Of a stretch of DNA of 64,000 bases, positions 22,500 to 32,853 are shown piece after piece. The DNA is taken from contig OX485803.1 in assembly GCA_950295325.1 (NCBI GenBank), positions 2,664,001-2,728,000 of the forward strand, written 5' to 3'. How positions within the stretch are numbered: position 1 is the first letter of the stretch; the number at the start of each line of letters is the position of its first letter. The translations under genes and the position numbers were made by a program. This DNA comes from Polytrichum commune. Taxonomy: Eukaryota; Streptophyta; Polytrichopsida; Polytrichales; Polytrichaceae. The notes under the pieces are model-generated. The model made no database searches. It was not told where the DNA came from and saw only the letters and a list, made by a program, of their open reading frames with translations.

Positions 22500-25300
22500 G
22501 TGCAAAACCAAAGACACTCCAAAGTCAAGCAATCTTATTGGTTGAGGAGCTTACACTAGGTATTGGATGGACTGGGTTTGGGAGGGGGTGGGTTTCAATC
22601 ACTTAACCTTCTAAAGTCTTAGTAGGCCCCATTTGTGTGCAAGTACCGTGCACTCTTCACACTTTTATGATAAGCCGGGGTTAAGGTGAGTTGGGCCTAA
22701 AATGAACATTATTCTCCAATCATGGTGGTTCACACCAAGGTGCAAGACCAACAAAAACTCCAAAGTCGAGCAATTTTGTTGATCAATCTTTTATTGGTGA
22801 CAAAATAGAGCAAAAAAAACAAAACAAAAAAAAGCAGTGTTCATATTCAATTTGAAAGCAAGAATTGCCAAACAAAATCCTTCATTTAAGGTGATCTTGT
22901 CCAATATCTGGATGAAATTGTTACACTCTTTATTGTATCGGTGTCAGCTAGTCGATAAACCAAAAATTGTAGAAAAAAGGACGATATTGGTCGAGGGTAA
23001 AATGTTGGGTCCAAGGAGTTTACATTGTGGTTGTGTGTCCAAGATATGAAAAAATGAAGTGGCGCTAATGTGGCATCACCTTCCCACCGAATCTCGGAAG
23101 TAGGGTCCATGAAAGGGTGTTTTGAATCCCAAGTTTCATGGGCCCGTACCCTCATGTAAACACACCCTTAACCTTCTAAATTCTTAGTAGGCCCCATTTG
23201 TATGCAAGTACCGCTCGTTCTTCAAACTTCACGATGTGTTCGGAGGTAAGGTTATAAGTGAGCCTAAGCCAACCCTTTTGCCCATTATTCTACTTCTCCT
23301 ATGAAGAGATACCAAAGAGGAAATGTCACAAACAAGTGCACCTCTCTTCCACTTGACATAAAAACATGACCCTTTGTAGGTTTGCTAATGTATCATCTCA
23401 AATAACTTTCATATACTGATGTGAGATTCTTGAAACTAATCTTGGTGTCAAATCAACTAAGAAATGTGATATCATTTTGTTGGTAGAGATGAATCCAATG
23501 TTGTTACTGGCGTGCATTGTGGTATTACATCATCTTCAAGTTGGTCGTCTCTATATGTAATCTCGAAACACGCATCACTAGAATTACAGGGCCCCATGAA
23601 GACTAGTGCCTTGTTTCAAAGGTGACCGCCTTGAGCATGGACATACAAGCATGCCTGCACCTACCACACCTATTTGTGTGCGAGTAGTGTGCATTCCTCA
23701 CACTTCATGAGAAATTGGGGTAAGGTGATAAGGATCATTTTCCCCCGACCACATTGGACATACACTAGGGTCTGAGCCCAAAGAACTCCCAAATGAAGTG
23801 ATCGTACGGGCTAAGAGTACAATTTTGGACCCATGAATTTTACACTTGGATTCGGGTACAAGATTTTTTTTTAATGAAGTGGTGTTAATGTGGCATCACA
23901 TTCGCGTCAAATTTTGTCAACCCCCACTTTAAAAATTCTCCTCCTAGTTTGAGGAACCAATCTTTAAGCTTGGATCTAAAAGTTAGCTATGTCTAAGGGG
24001 TGTTTTGGGATCCCATGTACCCTTGACATGGACCCTTGTGTAAACCCACATGGAGTCCAACTACATGACAATAAACATGTGATTACCTAGTATGAGACAA
24101 ATAGCCAAATGTAAAGTGAGGTCATAGCCATTTTCCTCAAAGTTTTAGGGGCTCGTATAAGTATCTCATTTACTATCAAGGCGAAACAACGGTGACTAAC
24201 GGTGACCTACTTTCCTTGCGGGAGTTTATAATGGGGTGGAGTCAAATTACTTTACCGACAACCCATTTGTGTGCACCCCCACCAATTACCCCACTTTCTT
24301 CTAGGATATTAAACATGTGAGTACCCAATACACAATAGTTAGCAAACCCTAGTTGAGGTTTGTGGCCATTTTTTATCTCATAATGTAAGGAGCTCGTATG
24401 AACATCTAGCCCATGGGAGGGGATGGGCCGGGTGGGGTAAACTTACTAACTTTACACTCACATTTGTATGCAAGCACCACGTTCTTCAAACTATGCGATT
24501 AGTTCGGGGGTGACGTGAGTGGGCCTAAACAAACACTCTTTTCTTGATAGTTCCACTTTTCCTAGGGCATCAAACACATGATTAGTTAGTACACGATGCA
24601 ATGCCAAATCCAAATCAAGTTTGTGATCATTTTTCTCATAATTTTAGGAGATCGTATGAATATCCGATGTATTATCCAAGTGATATCATGGTGACATACT
24701 TATGTACCGGGAGGGAATGGGAGTGGAGTGGAGTGAAGTAACTTACTTATGCCCCATTTTGTGTGCAAGGTTTGTGCTCTTTGGACTTCATAACAAGTTT
24801 GGGGATTAAGGTGAATGGGCTAAACAAACCATTCTCCCAATAGTCCCGCTTTTCTTAGGCCGTTGAACACACGAGACCCTACTACGTAACAATTAGGAAA
24901 TCCAAATCATGGTTATAGCCATTGTGTTTATCATGCTTGGAGCTTGAATGAATATATTATTCATTCTCAAAGTGAAATAAGGTGATCAATGGTGATATAC
25001 TTACCTCGTGAGAGGGGTGAGTTCAATTGCTTTTGGCCCAAGTCCCACACTCTTTGCACTTCACAATAAGTTCGGTGATAACTCCTATAGATCAAAGTGA
25101 GTATTCTTCTTTCACTTCTAAATGATCACAAAGTAGGCCTTCCCAATTGTTTTAACTACTAAGCCTAGAACAATGCTCTTGTTTTGATCATATAGTCCAA
25201 TCTCATGTAACACGTGTCTTCTTCTTCTTTTTATATATGTTCTTAACCACAAGCCTTGCCATATATCAACCAATATAGGCGTGTGCATGAGACTATTGTT
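22500..25300. repeat. Mosaic of degenerate ~260-290 bp units and H4 MITE copies
   Basis: From about 24056 to 25140 a unit recurs head to tail with anchors near 24292, 24553 and 24846. Each has a CCCACTTTTCCTAGG-like start, a gap, an AAATCCAAATCA stretch, then a GG(G)AGGGG-type end. Family-H4 copies occupy about 22722-23167 (right TTA at 23168-23170) and about 23751-24052. A family-B internal fragment lies near 23340-23470. No gene was seen. Confidence 0.5.
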
Positions 25301-25520
25301 TGATTAATGCATCCATATACCTTAAAACTACCCCCCAATTGTTCACATAGATTTATTTCCTTCAAAAAAAATAACACACATTATAAGTTATGGAGGGTCA
25401 CATGTCTATCCTCCGTTTGGTGTAACTTGTCAATAATTCTATGTGACACTTAGAACACAAACCCTACATTTAGAGTGCCAAACTATGGCGTCCTCTAGTG
25501 TATTTAGTCTATAATTAGTT

Positions 25521-25780
25521 ACTACACTAAATATTGTATTTAGTGTCGTATGTTATATTATGTCATTGTGGTAACTTTTCTATTGACACTTCTTGTGAAT
25601 AAACTTACAATTATTGTCATCCCCAACTTACTAATGTATGTCGTGTAAATTACATCGCCTTTATTTACTTACAAGGAATGTCAAATAACACAAGTTTACA
25701 TTTAGCGTTGGTGACACTACACGGATTGTTTACAAATCAGTATTGAGCTTGGTGACCCTAAATACAATATTTAGTGTAGT
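25521..25780. mobile_element. 260 bp foldback element
   Basis: The left end ACTACACTAAATATTGTATT and the right end are reverse complements over about 28 bases. The left arm is itself nearly palindromic (AATATTGTATT). Target duplication not determined. A related left end lies near 8649. Confidence 0.6.
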
Positions 25781-25935
25781 TTTCCTCACAATTCAACAAC
25801 TCGTGGGAATTAAAATTCCACAAAGAATACCAAATTTGGACAAACCATGTGCATGACCTCCCTCCCTTGTTTTTGTAGCCTCTTTGGTAAAGGTTACATA
25901 ACAAACCTGGTATTGTATAAAGAACTAACGCCTTA

Positions 25936-26514
25936 GGGCCACTTCACACACAAGACTGAAGGCCCGTGACCATTGCAATCTAAGAGCTCTCATTGGTCGA
26001 AAGGGCGGAGACCGTCCAAGTTCACTTCATACACAAAGATGAAGGCCTAAAGGTCCAAAGAAGACTTCATGGATGAAAAGTCTACATAGAATCCTACATG
26101 GCGGACTATGGATAAGGTTTCATGGTCTCCTGGAATTTTTGTCAGGCCCACTTCCAAGAGGTGGGTCTAACACAAATTCCGGGAGACCATGATTTTTTAA
26201 TATTTTTTCTAGCATGACATATTTCAAGACAAATTGCAAGGCAGATTCCATGAGAAACAAACACCACCAAGTAGTTCTCTTAAATTGATAAAGTTTGAGA
26301 CATGTTATACTAAACGAAATCCTCCCCTCTTTTTTCCGCCAACAAAAATATGCAATGGTCCCGCAACATGGTCCATTCTCACTTCACACTATGCTTGACG
26401 GCATGTGACTACATAAAACGGCTTTCCCAACACCCATGGTACGGCCTTTGGATGAGAGTCCAAGGTCCTTACCATTACAAAGTCACGGCTCTTGGCTCAT
26501 GTTTGAAGTGGCCC
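25936..26514. mobile_element. MITE, family H1, 579 bp, TSD TTA
   Basis: The ends GGGCCACTTCACACACAAG and (inverted) a TTTGAAGTGGCCC right end match the 22006-22495 copy, which shares at least 35 bases of left end with it. Flanked by TTA at 25933-25935 and 26515-26517. The right TTA is also the left TTA of the next element. Confidence 0.85.
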
Positions 26515-26517
26515 TTA

Positions 26518-26776
26518 GGGCCGCTTTACACCTAGAGGCCGGGGCGATTCGATGTGTAAGAGGCTTGAAACCCTCACTTGTGATTGGCCAAAAGGCTGAA
26601 ATCGGCCCCAACCCCTTTACACGTAGAGGCTGGGCCGATTTGTTGGTATGATTTTTTAAAACAAAAAATGCATGGTTTGACATGGCCCGAGCTCATTAAA
26701 TTGGGTGCACCCAAAATGAAGGGCCAATTCTTGGCTTTGGGGCCAATGTCATATTTCAATTAAATTTTTTTATTAA

Positions 26777-26814
<38 letters not shown>

Positions 26815-27050
26815 CGAACCATATTCATTGGATTATGTGGAAATATGAACGGATTTATGCTAGATTATGCTAGATTTATTGAATCGACCTAGCTTCTTGG
26901 CCCTAAGGTCTTTACATATGGGAAAATTGGACCCTATTATAATCTTATTATAATGTGTAGTTGAGGCCAACCTCCAACCCAAAAAGGGCTGAAATTTCAT
27001 GCAATCGGCCTCAAGGGGAATTGGCCCGGCCTCTAGGTGTAATGCGGCCC
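26518..27050. mobile_element. MITE, family H2, 533 bp, TSD TTA, with (AT)n core
   Basis: The ends GGGCCGCTTTACACCTAGAG and (inverted) CTCTAGGTGTAATGCGGCCC are flanked by TTA at 26515-26517 and 27051-27053. An internal copy of the end motif (CTTTACACGTAGAGGC) lies near 26618, and an (AT)n run at about 26777-26810. A lone end of this type is also seen at 2987-3003. Confidence 0.85.
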
Positions 27051-27053
27051 TTA

Positions 27054-28528
27054 GTTGCAGCCATGTTTAAGCCTTAAGTACCCAAGCCCAAATTATTCTC
27101 AAATGCCATGGAAAATGCCATAGAAAATGAGGACTGAGTTTGGACATTCTTGAGATGCAGTTTTGCAATGACATTTAGAGCTTCCTATTTCACAAAGCCT
27201 CCTTCAAAAACAATCACCATATATGCTAACAATTTAGACGTTATAATGAAATTATGCAAGGTGGTCATTCTGGACAACCTCTGAAGAAAGAAAATGTAAC
27301 AAATCATGTTGTTTTGGAACAATGACTAATTGACATGATAAACTTTGTTCTCCATAAAACCTAGTTCAGACGAAAGCCCTTAAACTCACATAATGCCTAT
27401 GCTTTCATTTTTTGTCATTCTCATCTAATGTGATATTTTGAGAGGCATGGCTTTATCAAAAATATACATTCACCCATTGGCATATAGCCTTATATGTCGC
27501 ATTAATTCATCATTGATGTTATGAACGTAGTAAGTTAGAAAGCAATGCATGATTTCTACTCTTTTCGCCATAATCAATAAACGATGTTATATCCAAAAGT
27601 GATACATGTGTAGATCAAAATTGCCCCCAAAATGGTTCTAGATAGTTGTTCAAACTATCATTCCTTCTATGCCACACACACATTCCTTCTATGGACAGTA
27701 TCGAAACTACATTCAAAATCCCTAAGCTAAGCATCAAATACACTTTTGAGGTAATCAATGTCATCGCTATACAACATGTTATGTTGAATTATACACAAAA
27801 GAAGGATAGAAAACAACGAAGCACTACCAATGGACACACAACTACCATAGCAACCCCAAATATCCACCAACCAATAAATAATTAGGATTACAAAAGAATA
27901 AATGCCAACATTGGCTAAGGAACTATCATAACTTACGGGGGTTGTTGGCTATAGGATACAGTGTTCCTTTCAAGTAACTCGCACAACAAATGCCAAGTCA
28001 CTCACATCACAATACAATTCTCGTACAAGGCCATGAGGGATCAAACCTTGACCACTAAACATGTAATGCTATAATGAACCACTGAGAAGTCTTATGACTC
28101 AGTAGCCACCTCACAAAGAAAAATGATCATATACCCCTACAACACCACAACCATACTAACCCCACCACTACAAAGATCATCCAGTCACTTAGTTCCCATG
28201 GTCACTTTGGTCACCTTGGTTACTATAGTACCCATCACGAGAGGGGTTAGTAGTCATGCACCACTTATATTATGTATTATGAACTTAATACCAAGGGTGG
28301 GTCAAACGGGCATTTCAATCACGCATATCACACTAATGTCAACGTTTCTTCATTACTAAAAAATCATAGAAATGACTTATTAACTCCGAAGGAGAGAAAG
28401 TTTGTTGCAATAGGTAGTTGCTATCCAATGGCACATTCCACCGTGATTCTATATTCATTGAAGCTATTTAAGTGCATGATTGGACCAAAATAGACAAAAC
28501 CATGAACATTCTTGGACACTTGGACGTT
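27054..28528. other. No gene seen
   Basis: AT-rich sequence with no recognised repeats of the families above and no convincing frame. Confidence 0.4.
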
Positions 28529-28765
28529 TGAACCTCATGGCGGGACACAAGTGTCCCAGATAAATTGGAGCCTCCTCAATGCTTGGTTTTGTGGTTGAAA
28601 GTGATCGAAAATAAAAACCAACTTCAAACATCACATCATGTACAAGATATCAAGATAATCTCAACGCCACTTTGATCGCCTTCAACTAACCATTTTTGAC
28701 ATGAAACAAGCTTCAAGGTTTTAACCACTGTATTATGGGACACCAATGTCCCGCCATAAGGTTCA
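28529..28765. mobile_element. 237 bp TIR element, family D copy 1
   Basis: The ends TGAACCTCATGGCGGGACAC and (inverted) TGTCCCGCCATAAGGTTCA form a TIR. The interior matches the 51149-51389 copy in opposite orientation (for example an AGTGATCGAAAATAAAAACC stretch versus its reverse complement). The duplication is too short or ambiguous to call. Confidence 0.7.
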
Positions 28766-30433
28766 TTTGCGGGTTAAGGGTTCTGAAAAAACAAACTTAC
28801 ACTATATGGGTTTGTGAATGATTCAACACAACTTACGGTAACTATTTTGAATTGTGGTCTATAATGTTAATTGTAAGGGCACATTTGCTCAAAAAAAGTA
28901 CCAAACTTGCAAGGGTCTCCCAAGGTTTTCACCTTCAACTTACATGATTGCTACAAATGCATGGCCGGTGACGTAGGTATTGGAATTTTGCACCAAAAAC
29001 TGGTTTACCATAAGTTAAGCAAGCTTGTCATGTATGTAAGATTATATAGTCTTGGACTATGTTTATTTATGTGATGCGATAATCTATATTGTCAATTACA
29101 CATTGTCATGTTGACAGTTGTTTTCATCCAATAAGAACGTCATGTTTTTCATGATGACATTTGTTCATCCATCATTTTTGGGTTCTCTCACATTTAGTGC
29201 TTGGCCTTTGTAAAGCTTGTTGAAGAAGCACAACGCGAGAATCCGATGTCTTTCACGTTGTGCTTAATAGCATCTTATAACGTGCTCGACCATGCATATG
29301 TTGACACAAGAAAAACCCATGACATTTATGATGAGCAACCATAGAGTATGCAATGGGACATGTTGCATTTCTTGTTGCATGTTGCTAGGATTTATTAATG
29401 ATGGAATATTCCCGATGGGTACCAAACAAGAATGATACAATGTTTTATTTAAAAAAATGAAGAGCTCGGTGCCCACGCCATACCTTTGCACTCAATAAAG
29501 TCTTTGACTAAGTTAAGGGCATCATATTCCTTCGTACCTACTTGGTGTGAAAAATTAATGCAGGCAATTGTATGTATGAGGGGGGGAAGCAATTATCGTA
29601 TATGAATGTACTCTCATTCATCCAACGTAAAAGTCATGAAGTAGTATGCAAGCACATGTTGTTTTTAGTTGTATTTTATTAATTGTAAGAATACATATTT
29701 TAAAATAATGCAAAACGTCAATGAATTACTACGAGGCAACCTAATTGCATATATCAGTGTACACCATATTCCTATCTAAGTAATGGATGTAGTATAAAAA
29801 ATAGTTCGGTCATTGCTTTTTCAATGACACCACACATCCTTTATAAGTTTGTTGCTTGTTCATCTCAAATGACCTTGAGTACACTAATTTGGGACCTTTG
29901 AAGCTACTTCCGGTGTCAAATCAACTTCAAAATTAAATAATATTTGCTTAGGGTTGCAATAGGAAAGGCCGTCACTTCATGCCTTCACCTATTATCATGT
30001 TGTAAAAACAAGCACAAAAACGACCTAAGTAGTTATGGCCATAACAAAGCAGGACATGCATTAGCCAACATACTAAAGACACGTGTTTAAAAGATGTTAG
30101 ATTACGTCTTCGAATTTATTAAGTATTCCACACTCAGTTGTGAACACAATGGAGATGACCTACGTATTTAGTTAAGGAATCAACGAACATACATTTCCTA
30201 TAGCCGTAATTAAACCAAGGAGATTGGAAGTTTGTTGGCGAATCCTTCACCGTACATTTACTAATGCATTACGAATTCCGTTGTGTAAATGTAATCAATA
30301 GAAATTGGAAAACATGAAAAACAAAGCGAACAACACCCACGTATCTCGGAGGCATGTTTGTCAAATGTCCATCAAATGATCCATAGATGTTATGGCTCTC
30401 GTGTTATGACTATGTATTTCACATGTTGAAATG
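28766..30433. other. No gene seen; repeat fragments
   Basis: Contains a family-B-like end (29581-29640) and internal piece (29830-29930), and an old copy (30060-30360) of the repeat also found at 55735-56090. No coding sequence recognised. Confidence 0.4.
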
Positions 30434-30444
30434 TGCATTCACAT

Positions 30445-30624
30445 TGGTCCGAGATGACCTTAAACTACCGGATGATGGTGGAGAGATACCCAAATCTCAA
30501 GAAAGAGGTTGGCGGTTCGAATCCCAGCTGTAAAATCTCCTCTCTACTTGACGGAAAACTTGCCAGGTGGTCAATTGCCTCATGTGCTTTAGGGTTGGCA
30601 TGTCGGCCTTCTATCTAAAAAAAA
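30445..30624 (+). mobile_element. tRNA-derived SINE with perfect 11 bp target duplication
   Basis: The 180 bp insertion lies between perfect direct repeats TGCATTCACAT (30434-30444 and 30625-30635). It contains a perfect Pol III B box GGTTCGAATCC near 30513 and an upstream TGGTGGAGAGA stretch that may derive from an A box, and it ends in T(A)8. These are the hallmarks of a SINE inserted by target-primed reverse transcription. The mobilising LINE cannot be named. Confidence 0.85.
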
Positions 30625-30635
30625 TGCATTCACAT

Positions 30636-31072
30636 GACATGAAATAGGTATCAGACATTCTAACAAAATAGGTACTCCGTCGTATTCTAGTAGTGAAATA
30701 GAATACCAATTTCACTACGACTCCATGTGGAGCCTGACTAGAAACTCAGCATTATCAATATTCAATGCATCTCAGCTAAGTCCAATCAAGTTTTTTCTTG
30801 GTAAATAATAATATATTTTTATTAAAAACTATTTTTTTCATAAATAAAGAATATTTGGATGTTGGATGCACAATGTAAAATGAAGAATGCCAATTGACTT
30901 TTTATGTGTTGCGTCCAAATTTAAAGTTAGCTATAGGATGCAATATTTTCCTAAGCCTAGGCACGAGGGAGGAGCTATTATGATTGATGTGTTGGCTACA
31001 ATATAGGTTGGGTACATGACATTTGACGTGGGCTTCGCATTGACTTGTCAAACCACCTTGTTTTGTTGGGTT
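30636..31072. other. No gene seen; left flank of the young retrotransposon
   Basis: AT-rich and unrecognised. If the young element landed inside the older element at 45426-48342, this should be the continuation of that older element, but no gag, pol or LTR sequence is legible. Confidence 0.35.
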
Positions 31073-31077
31073 ATTGG

Positions 31078-32814
31078 TGTAGTAAGTTTTTTGCTATGAC
31101 TTAAAAACAACAAACCCGGGGAACAAGGTCTCCAGGAAGACTGAGCTAGTGTCTATAAGGGTTAATGTCACATTGGATTAAGGTTCACAATAACATTTTA
31201 GGGTAATTTTCCTTCTTGACTCTCTTTCCTCTTAATTTATCCCATCCTTTCTCTTCTTTATTAGTTCTTATGTGATGATTCGGTAGTGAGTGTTGTCTGT
31301 CCTATCTTTCAGGTGGGTACTATCACTCTAAGGTTCGACCTATTTCCGTCGTGATTAATTTTGGTCTATAGTCTCATGAATTTCGTAACATTGGTCTATT
31401 GTCTTTGAGTATCCGGTCCATAGTCATCCAATGGATTTTCATCCTATTGGGGTTAGTATCATTTGATTTCCATAAAACAACATCACAAGATCTTCAATTC
31501 AAACTCAAATTATCTCATTCCGTACAATGAATTAGTTGATTGTTTTATTCGCATTAATCTTCATTTAAGAACTTATCTCAATCATGAACCATTTTCCATT
31601 CCAATTTGGCTTGCAATCTCTGCACATTCCAAGATAGAATAACAACACAAGACTATATTCCACGTTAGCTCTGAGCTTTAGGTATCAAAGTATTATTCCA
31701 TCCAATCAACTATGTGATCTCAGTCACTTCTACTTCAACTCATTATCTTAACATTGCAATGTCATCTCACATGCTCAGTAATAATGACCACTTTCTCTCT
31801 CAGCCTGCATTCCTATCATATCAAGGTTAACCTATCTGCATCCTCATCATTCAACAACACTCTTGCCCACATTGAACCTAATTGATGAGTCTGTCCTCAC
31901 TTTTCCAAAGCATTGTGCATCCCTGCGTGTTTCCTTCTCTGTCTCTTCCACTTTCCTTTCTCGCTTATCGCTAACCCTCATTGTCCTGACTATAGTCTTT
32001 CGCGGCTCTCTACACTCACGCTAAGGTTCAACTCTGCGACATTATCTCTCTCTCTGCATAGATTTTGATCGTGCCTGGTTTTCGATAACGCTAATTAATG
32101 TCGTCTCTCCGCATTACTCTCAGTCCTTGCCTCTTCTGTAGTGCTCTGATTGACTATAGTCCTATCGCTCTTACAACATCGTATTCTTCCTTTCATTGCT
32201 TATTTCATCTTCGCTTTGTTTCCTCAAACTTTTGTTATTTTCGTATATTCCTTCCTCGATGTGTCTCCTCACATTCCAAGATACTTTCACTCCTGCTTTC
32301 TCTATCACATTACTTCCCTCTTCACACAATCAATTACTTAATTTCCATCAACCACACTGCGACTTCCATCTCTCGCTTACATTCTCACTCTCTTACTCGC
32401 TTCAATCATTTCATGCACATCCTGACATTGTTTTCATACCCTTGTATACTCCGCAACATAACTTAATTACTTTCAAATTGATTACAGTATCCAAACTTCA
32501 CTCTATCACAGAGTTGAAGCAAAGTTGTTCACTCGGCATTTGGCCGATTCCTACATATTTCTCGCTTCTCAGCGACTACTCTAGACTATAGCCTGAATAC
32601 ACTCTTTGATAATGGCCTGCCTTCTTTCTTGGTCGATAGTCTCTTATCGTCTTCCTCCCTCAGGCGGTTACAACTTCTTCCCGAGGTCTTTTGGTTTCTA
32701 AAACGACTGTAAAAGTCCTTTCGTCTGACTATAGTCCGATTTTAACATCCATCTATCCAAAAACTTGGTTCAAAAAGCCTACATTCAGACTATAGCCAAA
32801 AAATCCGGTCTACA
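31078..32814 (-). repeat. 3' LTR (1737 bp)
   Basis: Same length and ends as the 5' LTR. Differences seen are C at 32786 versus T in the other copy, and G versus C near 32808. Exact palindromes GACTATAGTC lie at 31988-31997, 32152-32161 and 32727-32736, with near copies at 31364-31373, 32584-32593 and 32788-32797. Confidence 0.97.
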
Positions 32815-32829
32815 TAGCCCCTTGCTTAA
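32815..32829 (-). promoter_or_regulatory. Polypurine tract
   Basis: Directly before the 3' LTR the minus strand reads AAGCAAGGGGCTA, a purine-rich stretch at the position where plus-strand synthesis is primed. ORF-d ends only about 25 bases upstream of it. Confidence 0.65.
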
Positions 32830-32853
32830 CTCTTTTACGTCCCGTAAAAGGAA

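Noticed and set aside
32098-32591. Overlapping frames of 122 and 131 codons in the left LTR, repeated at 44704-45197
   Set aside because: They are identical only because the LTRs are duplicated; composition is Ser/Leu-rich with no domain, and they run opposite to the element's transcription.
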